A DNA stretch of 64,000 nucleotides, from NCBI RefSeq assembly GCF_013368755.1, contig NC_049563.1:1984001-2048000 (forward strand). The letters are read 5' to 3'. Shown here in pieces: positions 8,199 through 19,938 of this stretch. How positions within the stretch are numbered: the first letter of the stretch is position 1; each line of letters opens with the position of its first letter. The stretch comes from Talaromyces rugulosus (lineage: Eukaryota > Ascomycota > Eurotiomycetes > Eurotiales > Trichocomaceae). Both the position numbers and the translations under genes were made by a program. The notes beneath the pieces are model-generated. The model searched no databases. It was not told where the DNA came from and saw nothing but the letters and a program-made list of their open reading frames with translations.

Positions 8199-10598
8199 AT
8201 GGCCGATGATGGCATGCTTCTGAATTTTTCCATTGGTGATTCCGTGCTGAAACCGGAGCAAAAATTCAAAGGTGGAACATGGAGGGACCGGCTTTCGGCG
8301 AGGAAATTTGCGCAGGGAAAACGAGCCCCTCGCCAGAGAGCCCAAAGGGTAAACGGTCAGCCAGGAGGAGACGATAATAATAATCCGAACCGTGTGAACC
8401 TCGGTCCACGAGCAGAATCCGGCCCCCGTCCAAACAAGAGACAAAGGACCGACGACGATGGAAGTTTTCGACCGTCGACATCTTCGACCGGCGAGCCTCG
8501 TGTGGGAGGGGGAGGAGGAGGAGGATCACGAGGACCGAAGCCCAAGAATATTATATCGTCGCTTTTCTCGTACAACCCAGCCCCCAAAGACGTTGAGGAA
8601 CTGGAAAAAAAGCAAACCGAAACAGACGAAGCAGAGATCCAGCCTTCAAATGCACCTTTGATTCATGGCTTGGAGGATTTCACGGCCCTCGGCTTGGGCT
8701 CGACACTTGCCGCGCATCTTTTGACCAAGATGGAACTCAAGGCGCCGACAGCGATCCAAAAAGCATCTATAGCACAGCTTGTGAAGGAAGATAGTGATGC
8801 CTTCATACAGGCCCAGACTGGTTCAGGAAAGACGCTAGCATATCTCTTACCGCTCGTTCAGAGGATTATGGCTCTCAAATACACTAGCAGTTCAAATCTT
8901 GACGATAAAAACTCGGATGCAGTCCATCGTGACTCGGGATTGTTTGCCATTATCCTGGCGCCGACTAGAGAACTTTGCAAGCAGATCTCCGTTGTTCTAG
9001 AGAACCTTTTACGGTGTGCTCATTGGATTGTCGCAGGCACAGTTATCGGTGGTGAAAAGAAGAAGTCGGAAAAGGCTCGGCTGAGAAAGGGTCTGAACAT
9101 CCTTGTAGCCACGCCAGGTCGACTTGCCGATCACTTGGACAACACTCAGGTGCTGGATGTAAGCAATGTTCGATGGCTGGTTATGGACGAAGGTGATCGT
9201 TTGATGGATCTTGGATTCGAGGATGAGATACAAGGGATTGTGAAAATACTCGATGCGCGCCAACGACCTAGCTCTGTGGTCGGCTTACCTACCACGAGGA
9301 CTACAGTGCTATGTTCTGCCACATTGAAGATGAACGTCCAACGGCTCGGAGAAATCAGTTTGAAAGATGCCGTTCATATCAAAGCGGATCCTGCTGATGA
9401 GGATGGAAATCAGGGCTCTGATGATGAAGAGGCTGCCTTCACGGTTCCTGCCCAGCTCAAGCAGTCATATGTTGTGGCAGCAGCAAAGCTTCGATTAGTC
9501 ACTCTTACGGCTCTGATGAAACGTACATTTGCGCGCAAAGGCTCTGTGATGAAGGCCATAGTATTTGTGTCATGTGCCGATTCTGTGGAATTCCATTTTG
9601 AATTGTTCACTCGGAAAAACGAAGCAGATACGAAAGCAGATCCTACGGATCCTACAGATTCATCTGATGAAAGTGACGCAGAGACCGAAGACAAGAAAGA
9701 AAACAAGGAAAAAGAGAAAGCAGCCCAGCATGGCACCATTCGCTTAGCGACAGCATTCTCTAGCCCTTCCAACCCCGTCACAATCCACAAACTGCATGGT
9801 TCGCTACCTCAACATGTCCGGACATCGACTCTTTCTGCGTTTTCGAAAAGCAAAGAAGCATCTGTCCTTTTCTGCACCGATGTCGCTTCTAGAGGTCTCG
9901 ATTTGCCCAACGTCGATCTTGTTGTGGAATACGACCCTGCATTTAGCTCTGACGAGCATCTGCACCGAATTGGTCGTACAGCTCGTCTTGGCCGTGACGG
10001 TCGAGCTATGGTCTTTCTTCTACCGGGTAGCGAAGAAGGCTACGTTGAAACCCTCAAGAGGGGTTATCGAGACGGTGGGAAATCCCTCACGCGCACCGAT
10101 GCCAATGAAATTTTGAAACGTGGATTCGGCGGGAATACGGACGCTAAAAGTCGGAATTGGGAAGAAAAGGCCACGGATTGGCAGCTTGATGTCGAACGCT
10201 GGTCGTTGGAAGACCAACAGGCGTTGGAACTTGCTCGACGGGCCTTCCAGTCCCATATTCGTGCATATGCAACTCACATTGCTGCCGAAAGAAGCTTTTT
10301 CAACATCAAAGAACTTCACCTGGGCCATTTGGCGAAGGCATTTGCTCTCCGAGACAGACCGTCCAAGGTCAATGTTCCGGGTCTAAGACAAACCAAGGAC
10401 GACACCAAGAAGGATTTCAAAGCAGGCAGGCGAGTCTCGACAGGTAATGGAACGGATAAGAAGAGGTCTGCTGGTAGGAATAATGACAATGACGATGCTC
10501 CGCAGCGTACAACAAATAACGATGAAGCTGCTCGTGCGATGCGTGCCAAGATACGCCAGATGACTGGAGGTGGTGCCGGCGAATTCAATTTGGCTTAA
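8199..10598 (+). CDS. DBP7: ATP-dependent RNA helicase DBP7 (DEAD-box family)
   Basis: Intronless, 799 residues. Motifs: Q motif KAPTAIQKASI (181-191), Walker A AQTGSGKT (205-212), APTREL (254-259), TPGR (305-308), motif II DEGD (330-333), SAT (373-375), RGLDLPNVD (565-573) and HRIGRTARLGR (589-599). DEGD in place of DEAD, the two acidic insertions (about 400-412 and 475-505) and the long basic N terminus are characteristic of Dbp7, a nucleolar helicase needed for early large-subunit (60S) pre-rRNA maturation. The C-terminal DUF4217-like region lies around 680-730 and the tail is basic. The ATG at 8199 was chosen because MADDGMLLNFSI begins like other fungal Dbp7 proteins; longer in-frame starts lie in the leader. 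It converges with ASA1, with only 118 bp between the stops. Confidence 0.95.
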   Translation: MADDGMLLNFSIGDSVLKPEQKFKGGTWRDRLSARKFAQGKRAPRQRAQRVNGQPGGDDNNNPNRVNLGPRAESGPRPNKRQRTDDDGSFRPSTSSTGEPRVGGGGGGGSRGPKPKNIISSLFSYNPAPKDVEELEKKQTETDEAEIQPSNAPLIHGLEDFTALGLGSTLAAHLLTKMELKAPTAIQKASIAQLVKEDSDAFIQAQTGSGKTLAYLLPLVQRIMALKYTSSSNLDDKNSDAVHRDSGLFAIILAPTRELCKQISVVLENLLRCAHWIVAGTVIGGEKKKSEKARLRKGLNILVATPGRLADHLDNTQVLDVSNVRWLVMDEGDRLMDLGFEDEIQGIVKILDARQRPSSVVGLPTTRTTVLCSATLKMNVQRLGEISLKDAVHIKADPADEDGNQGSDDEEAAFTVPAQLKQSYVVAAAKLRLVTLTALMKRTFARKGSVMKAIVFVSCADSVEFHFELFTRKNEADTKADPTDPTDSSDESDAETEDKKENKEKEKAAQHGTIRLATAFSSPSNPVTIHKLHGSLPQHVRTSTLSAFSKSKEASVLFCTDVASRGLDLPNVDLVVEYDPAFSSDEHLHRIGRTARLGRDGRAMVFLLPGSEEGYVETLKRGYRDGGKSLTRTDANEILKRGFGGNTDAKSRNWEEKATDWQLDVERWSLEDQQALELARRAFQSHIRAYATHIAAERSFFNIKELHLGHLAKAFALRDRPSKVNVPGLRQTKDDTKKDFKAGRRVSTGNGTDKKRSAGRNNDNDDAPQRTTNNDEAARAMRAKIRQMTGGGAGEFNLA

Positions 10599-10716
10599 GA
10601 TGATGCATATGTGGTGTTGCATGAAAAGCGTGTCTTTCTTTTTCTTTCTTGTCATCTTTAAATTTTTTTCTTTCTTTATTTACTCATTGTAAATAAGCAT
10701 CGTGCATTTGTCTAAT

Positions 10717-12115
10717 TCAGTAAATATCCCATAGCGAGATTTTACCATCTTTAGAGCCTGCTGCTAGCCAATGCATTTGCTGCGCTTTTTGACTTCTCTG
10801 GTGCTGTACCATTTGTAGAGGGGATTCATGCGAAACATGCTGCGTTTGGGCATTGTTTTCGTCCGTATTTTCTGTCTCGTTACCAGTTAATATCTCTATG
10901 TCCTCATCAGGAGACAAAATATCGGCAAAAGCCACAGTGTAGCACCCTTCTTTGTGCCATTTCAGCACAGCAAGTTCTTTCATAGTCTTGCTCGAGTACA
11001 CTCGTATCCGAGCATCCCAACCAGCAGTCCCAAAAATCTTCTGGTCTGATCGTAGTCGCAGCCCTTGCTGCCCAGCGTGTTTTGTGTTGAGCAGTTTCAG
11101 CGGACTCTTCTCCGCAATTGCTGCAGGGCCAACGGTCGCCGCCGTCGGAACAGGATGTTTCACGATCAGCGCATCGGCCGAAGATGTAAAGAAATACGAC
11201 TGCTTTTCTGACTGCACCGAGTCTAGTGATAGAACCGGCTGACTATGAGGCCGAGATACATAGACTTTTGACCATTTCCATGTCTTTGGGGGATCACGGA
11301 TAGACCGTTGGACGTGGACCATGACATGCCCGTCTTCGTAGCCGGACAACACGTAAAGCTGGTTTTGAGCAGTGTACAAGAGATTCACAGCCATGACCAT
11401 GCCTGTATGCACGGTGGTATCTGCGAGAATGGTTGACACGCGTTTCTCCGATGGCAAATGGAAAATGTCAATAGCGCCAGAGTTGAGGGCGTTGGGGACA
11501 GCAAAGTAGACAGATTGCCCAGCCGTCAGCCCTTGGTCAGTCGACGAGGGATTTGCATCTTCCCCAAAAGCCTCTGTTGCCGGGTCAGGCACCAAGCACA
11601 GCGAAAAAGCGCAAAAGTTGAGCGCGTTGACTGGAAGGGAATGCACAAGCCAGGGCTCTACAGACGACGACAACGACGACGACGTCTGCGTCGAAGAAGC
11701 GTTTACTTGCGTTCTTTCAACCGGTAAAATACGATTGAGTAATGCCTCTTTATCATCAGAGGCCTTTATTCTCCACAGCCGGAGCTTGTGGTCTCTTCCA
11801 TGACTATTCCCTCTTCATCAGTCCGAAATTGCTTGGCACGAGAAGGAGAAGGGGTTGGTTATACGTAAATATTTCTTGTTGCGCTGGAAGGTCAAACCCC
11901 TTGACCTCCAAGACAGCCCCTTCATGAGCCTTCCATACCGCGCGCGCGCGTTTCGTAATTACATCCCAAATAACAACCCATCCGTCGGCGTCGGCGGAGA
12001 TGAGGCGAGTGTTGTGGGCAAAGAAATGCAGAGCTTGGATGGCAGATGAGTGGCCGCGCAGAATGTACCGTGGGGAAGCCGGGGGCAGGGCTTTCTCGAC
12101 AATTGTTGTTGACAT
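10717..12115 (-). CDS. ASA1: ASTRA-associated protein 1 (WD40)
   Basis: Exons: complement(11865-12115, 10717-11803), with a 61-nt intron (GTATAA...AATAG), giving 445 residues. The N terminus YILRGHSSAIQALHFF, followed by LISADADGWVVIWD, is the first WD repeat. After the splice the ITHGRDHKLRLW-type second repeat is restored as FTHGRDHKLRLWRI. Further blades run to the C-terminal LAAGSKDGKISLWDIY. The order and this end match Asa1, a beta-propeller subunit of the ASTRA complex with Tra1, Rvb1/2, Tti1 and Tti2, linked to PIKK stability and chromatin. Start at ATG 12113-12115; the frame extends upstream only through non-ATG codons. The serine-rich insertion (STQTSSSLSSS) lies between repeats. 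Confidence 0.9.
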
Positions 12116-12532
12116 TGATGCTTTTACCAATGGTCGACAGCTTTTAATGGATTAAAATCGTAACTTGGGTCGTTGCTGCTGGTTGTTGATTGGGCGGATG
12201 AGTCAGTTGGGTGCCTTGGTGCCTGGCGGCTGGCCTGTTGGTGCCTGAGGCTTTACGAACGACGCATACTACAATGTTCTAATTGTTCTTGTACTGATTT
12301 CATTAAACCTCGTGTATATGGCATTATATTCAGACAGAAATCCAGAAACAGTAACCAAATAAAATATACATACATAAATCTTAAACTTTCCCAATAAGAA
12401 TGCAATTTCGTAATCGTTCCGAGTGCATTGTAAATAGCACGTAACATCGTCATAAAAATTTTCAGTGGCACAGGGTATCGTAGAAAACACACGTCTAGAA
12501 TACAGATCTGAAAGGCCAACCGAGTTCGTCAA
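12116..12532. other. Intergenic: ASA1 promoter and 3' flank of the Zn2Cys6 gene
   Basis: Both neighbouring genes are on the minus strand. The region is AT-rich at 12290-12420 and holds no supported feature; overlapping small frames on the minus strand are spurious. Confidence 0.4.
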
Positions 12533-14725
12533 CTAGTATGGAGGAGGGTAATTGTAGCCGTCCAGGTGGTTTTGCGGGGCAACATAATGATCCTGATATG
12601 GATGGTTTGGCATGGAAAAGTCAGCGCTAACCATTAAGGGATTCACAATCCCTGATTGTACCCTCGTGCGCGAAGGTGTCGTCATCGAGTTGGAATTCAA
12701 CAGCGAGTGGCCATTTAAGGTTGTCGTAGAGCTTGCAGATTCCGACTGGGGACGATTGTTGGGAGTTTCCCAGCCCCATTTTTCTTGTAGCTCGTTCTTG
12801 AGAAAGCCAATACGCCAGCCAGCCTCCTTCATGATTTTATCCATGATGTCCAGGATTTCTTCCTGTGCATCACGAGAGACCAAACATTCAGCTGCGATTG
12901 CAAGACAGCGGATTGACATGGTAGCAACTCCACTATGGCCTGTCAGTCGCCGGAATTAAGGAGAGAGGGAAATTTTAAAATCGACATACCGGTCCTTAAC
13001 GTGAGCAACGATGCCGCACAGGTCATGGGCATGTCTTTGTTGCATGTCCCGCATTTCTGTACTAAACTCGGATTCGACAGGATGGCATTTGGCCAAAAGA
13101 ATGCAAGTGGTGTGGTAGAACAGACGGGCAGCAATCGCAGGTCGTCTGATTAGCCTGTGAAGAGCAAATGGAAACATTCATAAGCAGGAGAAAATCGGTG
13201 AGAACGCGGTAGGACTTACCAAACTTCAGGAAAGGCCGACTTTGAGGTTGTTTGCCATGGATGAAGATAGCTCATGGGAATCATCGAACGTGGAATGCAT
13301 TTTGCCCACTCGTCACACCACCTCTTATATGTAGTCCATTCATGGCACCGCTGTTGCAGTCGCATGGTTTGAGTATGCCGATCTGACCCCTGGAGTTGAG
13401 GAGCACTCGTGCGAAAGTTAGCAACTTTCGCACAGATGAATACCATCCGATGCGTCCATGACTCTTCGTCACCGAATAGACTTTGCGAAGGCACAAGCTC
13501 CGATTCCATGTCCATTCCCCACGTGTCAGGGTCCCAGGCCATCTGCCAATCGAAATGCAGACAGCTTAACAGCTCCATTCCAACATTGAGCCAAAAACAC
13601 GCACCGCCTACTCCAGGTGTTTTTCCGTTCCACTGGCACTCTTTGATGAGGGCTCTGGCACCCGCGATATGGTTCATCCGTTGCACTGCACTCTCGCACA
13701 TTACTTCATAACAATTCAAAATGACAGCAGTCGTAGCACAAAGAACAGAATCCCGACTGGGGTCTTGCAAATGGGATAGCAAGGCTCGGGAGGCAGCATT
13801 GTAGTAATGCAATGCGCGGTCTTCACTGAATGACGGATTCACAAGATGGAGATGTCGGGCTCCACACGCCAGAATGGAGTTGAGTAGCATAGGTTCTCCA
13901 AGTGCATGGAAAGGCAGCTTCTCTGTAAACTGGGCTGAGTCAGATCGAGGGCAATATTAAGTGATGATCAAGCTAACTTACATGTTTTTGGGCATCCATA
14001 GAATCCATCCAAAGCCCAACTTCTTCTACAAAAACTTGCATGAGAAGGGCTTCCTCGGGAGTGTTGATATATGGGCGGATGTTTGAAGCAGATACAGGCG
14101 ATGATTTCGGTAGAAAAGTGGACTGTTCAGCAAATGATGGTGTTATGTACGAAGGCTCGCTGAATATGGAATCTTGCATATCTGTATGCTGCGCCTCGGG
14201 ATATGATGGAAGCATGGAAGGAGATACGGGCAAAGACTGCCTCGGCATCACAGATGCGTTCAGAACATCAGGAAAGTCGAATTGCGAAGTTGCTTCTTGA
14301 GACGCCTGGTTATACTGTTTCAATGAAGGATATCTCTCGAAACCTCCCTCATATTCGGATGCGATCTCTCTCGACTCATCCTGAAAGGCGAAAAAGGACC
14401 GGTGCGGAGGGGTTATATAATGAGGCGGAGATACTGTTTGAGTATCGATGAAATTGAGGCGAACGCCTCGCTTGCATATCCTCCCAGACTTGGAGCAATT
14501 CTGACACCTTGGCAACGCCTCATCGCATTTCAGATGGCGTTCGCGACAGGTTAGACAGCCCGTCCGCACTCTTTTTGGTTTTGAATTGTCGGAGCCATGG
14601 CGGATCCTGGGCGGCTGTTCGTCTGCATTGTCTGGACGACTTTCAATAATTGTTGGTTGCGTGTTGTGCGAATGACTGTGTGGTTCAGACGCCGGTCGTC
14701 CAGATGAGACGGATGGATTCCGCAT
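12533..14725 (-). CDS. Zn2Cys6 transcription factor with Fungal_trans_2-like domain
   Basis: Four exons: complement(13982-14725, 13220-13929, 12990-13154, 12533-12932), all GT-AG, 672 residues. The binuclear cluster is near residues 53-85 (GCLTCRERHLKCDE then CQNCSKSGRICKRG; C-x2-C-x6-C-x6-C-x2-C-x6-C), preceded by a basic KPKRVRT. A serine/proline-rich linker follows, then the regulatory region starting FTEKLPFHALGEPMLLNSIL and the ACGARHLHLVNP helix typical of the ARCA/Fungal_trans_2 class. The third exon continues the helical repeat (LIRRPAIAARLFYHTTCILL). The tail has FLKNELQEKWGWE, a common end in this class, and an asparagine/proline-rich terminus. It is expected to be a nuclear, sequence-specific regulator; targets cannot be deduced. 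Confidence 0.9.
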
Positions 14726-15849
14726 TGCTTGTCTGTTGTTGCTGGAGTCTAAGCTCTAAGCTTCAAACCCGGAGAACGATACCGCCTGGGTGTGGCAGGT
14801 CAATTATAGGCGACAGAGGATATTCTCTGCGCGGTACATGACGCTTGTCACTCCATGTATGATGTCGAAGTGATGGCCGGGGTTATTGGCTATTCGCTCG
14901 CGGAGAAGGGAGGACGAAGGGCTTTTGTTACGACACGGCGCAAGGACGAGGGGGATCAATTGGGATATGTCGGTCGGTTCAAGTGAAAGTCTCGAGCAGG
15001 AAAATATCGCTACTGAGAGAGATCTAGACTTCTTGTTGGTTAGTGATAGCCACCGATGACAACCAGGACGAGCTCCACACGAAATAATCGGATCGCACGC
15101 GGAGAAGTTCGGACAAACCAACGTCAAGAAAAGCTGCGCCGGTGAGTTGATGAGCGCGACTAGGCAGGAAAAAATGCTAGAGGGGAGAAGCAATGCGATG
15201 CGCAGGCGACAAAAGATGGGTTGCTGCAAGGTTCAACCGGAGACATCGCGAACCCGCGTCATGGCAATGCCGGGAGGGGAAGGAACTGCCGCCCACGCTA
15301 AACATTGTTCTCACATCATCTCTTCTATCTCTTAAGAATACTACCACTCCCTCATTTATTTTTATTCTTGTTCTAAGGAAAATAAGCGAGGATTATTTGT
15401 TATTCAACTGGCTACAAAGTACTGACATTTTCACCAACAACATGAAGCACCCTCTTTAGAATGTCTTTTGTCTTTGGGCAGGTATCTCTTAAGAATACTA
15501 TCACGCCCTCATTTAAACAGCCTGCATTTTCAGTCTCTTATCCTCTCAATTTCTACCTCAATTTTGCAGGTTCATTCATTCCCGAAATTCTAGGACACCA
15601 TATTGTGACTATCCATTTCTCTGCACACGATCCACACACAATCAACACACTATCAACAGAGTCTCCCCATCTCTCATTTCTGTTTCCTCCACACTCGGGA
15701 ACTGGCAACAGCAGCAGTGAGCAGAGCTGCGCACTGCGACCGATTCAATGAAGCATATCTCTGATGAAAAGTGCGGAGGAAGTTATGTCTTCGCGACGAC
15801 CAAGATATACTTGGCATCGTTTACAGCTTCTTACTCTCTCTACGTAGAG
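14726..15849. promoter_or_regulatory. Upstream region of the Zn2Cys6 gene, with a 32-bp direct repeat
   Basis: The long non-coding upstream region includes a near-identical 32-bp direct repeat (15327-15358 and 15484-15515, containing CTTAAGAATACTA) 157 bp apart. Open frames on both strands here are short and start without homology. Probably promoter sequence of the factor at 14725 and 3' flank of the unresolved locus to the right. Confidence 0.4.
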
Positions 15850-17929
15850 TCAGGACCCGATCGTCCAGCAGGGATTCGTGTCGATGAATGTATGTTCCCG
15901 GCACCTAATACGCCAGCACTCAACAGAGGGCGCACAATCCCTATCCTCGATCCCCTTTTCTCGTAAATATCTTTCGTATCTGAGATAGAACGGCTTTCGC
16001 ACTTGTTGAGGTTGGAATAGGTTTGTGATAGATGTCGATGTCGAAGGAATGCTCTGGTCCACTGGTAAAGGCTTGACTGTTTTACCTTTGCAGCTACTCG
16101 AATTGCACCACCGAATAGCTATAATGTAAGTGCCGGGTCGGTGGACCGCTCATCGGCCGTGCTGTCGTTTGAGAGGCGCTGTTGGCAACGCCGACAGGCC
16201 AATTCAACGACTCTTCCGTCAAAATGGCTATGCCAGTAATTTTTATGTGGCCGGGTATCCTTCTCGATGCTCTGTTCTTGATGGCTGAGAATTTGCTTAA
16301 ATAAACACACAAGTTGCGGGATATCGCACTGGGAACCTCCTGCAGCCTAAGCACCCGCATAAAAATGGTACTCACGTCCTGGAAGTTGGAGATGGGCTCA
16401 TTCGCAAATAGGATATGCTTTTGTCCTTGAAACCACTCCAGGACCGCAGCTGGTAAATCAGTAGGTACTACCCAGTCGTCGGAGGATGTCCAATTAGACA
16501 GGGCTTCTTTGGCGAGTGGGGTGTATTCACTCAAAGCCTTATTGCTATGAGATTTGTGTTGTAAATAAAATCCCCCCGATCCTACTCTAAGCTGATCAGA
16601 AGCACTGCCACATTGAATGACTTCGGTGCTTTCATCCACCTGTGTTTTCTGTGCTTCGTGCAATCTATTGTTCACTTAGTAAAATTTCTCTTGCCCTGCT
16701 TTATGCTTTATAAAGAAATTTGAAGACCTACTTTTCCACTGAAATTGGACTTCCTTGTAGATCTTTCACGCGGATACAATCCAAAAGAATGTTCATGACC
16801 TCTGTGGTGCCTCCAGCGCCTTCAATCACTTCATTGTACGGAATACGTCTCAATTCAACACATCATTCCGGAGAACGCTGTAGAGGAGATTTTGCAGCAC
16901 TTTTTGCATGATCGGGAAGGTTATTTGCGGCGGCGAAATTTGAGACTACATCTGTCATCTCTCCATTAGTAAAATGGTCAGTACAAGAAAGTGAGAAATA
17001 GTACCAGTCCAGACACCGTAAGCTGGATTTGTAGCAAGCTGCTTGGAACATATTTTCCGGCTCTAGCCTCGTTTTCGTCGACGTAATCTTTGTTTCATTT
17101 CTTTGCAGCTGAATAGCACCAAAATTAGAACTTCGGCTTTCACCCGTGACTCCCTGAGATAGAAACAGTTCATCGCGAAATGGTTCCTTTGTCTTACTGG
17201 GCGATAGCCGCATCTGTTGTCCTGCGTATGGGCCAATCACGAAGTTTTTCGACGTGAGTTTCAATGCAAACTCCTCGTTCTGGAGCATACCTATACCCAT
17301 TTTGTTGATTGTACTCGTATTCACGACATAGCTGTAATGCTTCAAAGTAGTAGTCCAGGGAGTCGGTCAGTGATATCCATGAGATTTCCCATGTTATCTC
17401 TCTTCTTGGCGACCCAGGCCTTCAGTCGAGATGTTCGGTTGCTGATGCTGGACTTGACTCGCTTGTTGTGTACTCTCTTCGGATTCCGAGGAGACACGAA
17501 TCAGGAGACAAGTAAATTGATCGCGTGTTTTGCGTAAATGTCGTCCTGGCCATCTATTCCTGCTCCATTGCCGTTTCTGCTTCCCTATTGGGAGCTTCAC
17601 GCCCAAATTATGGGGTTGATTCCATACTTGAAGCGGTTGGCGGTCGGGAAAGGCACTGTCAGCATAGAAGTAACTTCCAATGGCTTCGAGTTATCCGGTC
17701 GCATGAGAATTAAAACCGCCAGTAAATGGATGATGAAATGATCCAGACAGGAGGATAACTTCCACCCTTGCCGATAGAGACTGTTGGGAGCAACTTGTTT
17801 ATCCGCAAAACCTGTCATTGACAAAGCCCATAGAAGCAAAATATGAGTCTGATCGGTGAACAAAAAGGCTAACTGCCCAGGGTTGTGGAGCATTCTTGGA
17901 CGGTTGGTTGTATTGTGAGGTGCAGACAT
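15850..17929 (-). other. Unresolved probable multi-exon minus-strand locus
   Basis: Several long minus-strand open stretches lie in different frames: 17597-17929 (starting MSAPHNTTNRPRM and containing QLAFLFTDQTHILLLWALSM), 16863-17345, 16094-16675 (containing AVLEWFQGQKHILFANEP), and about 15850-16075 (GKTVKPLPVDQSIPSTSTS). Their size and composition suggest coding sequence, but I could not find a consistent set of splice sites linking them, and some frames lack ATG starts. It could be one gene with several introns or a decayed gene. I recognise no domain. Confidence 0.3.
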
Positions 17930-18019
17930 GAGCTTTGCGAAGTTGTAATATCCCACTAGGAATGATAAGTAAATCTCATGATAATGTAGTTGTTGATCGA
18001 GACGTATATAGACCCGCAC

Positions 18020-18129
18020 ATGCCCAAGCCTAGCCGGAGATATCCAGAAATGTCAACGTTTTGATCCCCATGGCGGAAGTTTTTCACTCACCTTTTTATT
18101 TGCAGCTACCATTTGCTGGCATTTAAGAC

Positions 18130-18162
<33 letters not shown>

Positions 18163-19346
18163 AAATTCATTGTGTGTGGCTTCCCCTGTCTTTATCATCG
18201 ATATTATTGTCGTTGTGTTTTTTTCTCGCAGCGCCGTGAAGCACCCTGTTGATCTTTCCCTGGTGCTAGATAATTCAAAGCTCATGGGGGAAAATCTTCT
18301 TTGATTCTTGTCAGGAATGTCCCGAGACCGCACAAACGGCCTGATGAAGAAGAGACCGCCAGGTCAGGTGTGTGACAGGTCTGCCTGATGGCTCAGGGAT
18401 GGCTCCGCCAACAATAATCATCATCATATCGCTATTTGCGATGGATGCGTGATGGACTTGTGAATTGTTGATGGATGATTGATGGATGTGAGAAGTTGAA
18501 GAACTTCCACTGAAGCGAATTTAAATGTGCGGTCGCTCGGGCGGTGTAAGAATCCAAGGGCGGTGCTCTATTAGGAAATTGCCCAGTCCCGGTCGGTGAG
18601 GAAAATAGAATCTTTCTTACAAGAAATAATAACTATGAAATATATTTGTGCTTTTAGAGTTGCATTAGATACATGCTCACAAATCTATATTCTTGATACG
18701 TCAACACTGATTTTCCACCAGTTGGCGACTTTTCCCCCCGGCAGTGATGGATCTAATAGGCTATAGCACTCCTCAATCAGCATCGTAATAATCTCAACTG
18801 TTTATTATAAAGATATGGGTTAAACTATTAAAGTCTCTAGATTCTGGCAAATGAGTATCGAGGTCTTATCTTGAGTTCTATAGTCAACATACGGGCTATT
18901 ATCTGGTTCGCGCTATGATTTCCACGTCTCTCGTCACTTTATCAACAGAGGTAAATAGCATAAATTAACATCTCAGGTACATAGACGATACAGACTAGAC
19001 CGGCATTAGGTCTATTCACGAAGACCGCATTATCCGCGTGGTATGAGCGAGATCCTCGTATCTAATAATTCAAATAAGACGTGAAAATCTACAATCATGA
19101 CTGTGGCAACTCATTTTTATATCGGAACTGCGTTCCGTCGACTGGGTATTGAGTGATATAGTCATTTCATCACAAAACGGGACCATTGGCGAGATGGATA
19201 CGTGAAACAACTTTAAATGCAACAGTTCTGATTTCCAAAATCTCGACTGCTTCAGAATTATTCAAAAACAACGATTTTTCAACGGGTTAGCACTTTGACC
19301 GATGGTGGTTGATCTCCAAGACGATTCAATAAATAATCCCAGTACA
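18020..19346. other. AT-rich spacer with an (AC)n microsatellite, upstream of cluster 2
   Basis: The spacer contains the (AC)n tract at 18132-18160, ATGG-rich short repeats at about 18430-18490, and two GGGCGGTG motifs (18539-18546 and 18558-18565) similar to those upstream of DBP7. No gene was found. Confidence 0.4.
18132..18160. repeat. (AC)n microsatellite
   Basis: About 14 uninterrupted dinucleotide units. Confidence 0.95.
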
Positions 19347-19680
19347 ATGGCCAAATACAAGGAGGGGCAGTTTATCCAGTTTAATCCCAGCCACGGTTAG
19401 TAATTCATGCAAAAATATAATATTATATGAGAAACACAAGCTTTGACCACCTACTGGATTCTATAGATCCCAGCGTTGATCATAGAGGTTACATCTCAGA
19501 AGTCTTGACTAATGAGAAGGGCATTCCCACTGGGGATTACATGGTAATCATTTCTATCTCAGAGGAGAAAAAAGCCGTTATCATTTTACTTACCGTTACT
19601 ATATGATCATATAGGTTGAGGATCGTGATTGGGGTCTGATCAAAATCCAGGAGCGAGATATACTCTCGGCTTATACGTAA
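19347..19680 (+). CDS. Small paralogous protein E (63 aa), cluster 2
   Basis: Exons 19347-19395, 19467-19543 and 19615-19680. Introns are 71 nt each (GTTAGT...TATAG and GTAATC...TATAG). Exon 2 is 77 bp, intron 1 phase 1, intron 2 phase 0. The protein begins MAKYKEGQFIQFN, passes H-R-G-Y-I-S-E-V and GIPTGDYM, and ends VEDRDWGLIKIQERDIL plus four residues. This is the clearest family member and defines the consensus: G-Q near residue 8, a H-x-G turn, G-x-Y before intron 2, and an E-x-D-I end. Soluble, function unknown. Confidence 0.82.
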
Positions 19681-19938
19681 AGAGCTTTCTACATGTCATC
19701 ATTGGAGACCAGCGTTAATAGAATAACCATCCGGCATTCAAATCCGCAGTAGGCACAGGCAATTTACATAATTATTTTTTTTTATTCCTGGAAATCAGAG
19801 TTAAGTGGCTTCGCGGCACTGGTGATAATTATTTCTGCTTCGAAGCCTTCTACCCCTTCATATCGAACCACCGATCTACGTACATCATAATCACTCAAAC
19901 ACCTAATTATCCACTTACTTTGCCTTATCAAAGGAATC

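Noticed and set aside
15461..15966. Two plus-strand frames of 96 and 72 codons
   Set aside because: Low-complexity and overlapping non-coding sequence; no splice sites or domain.
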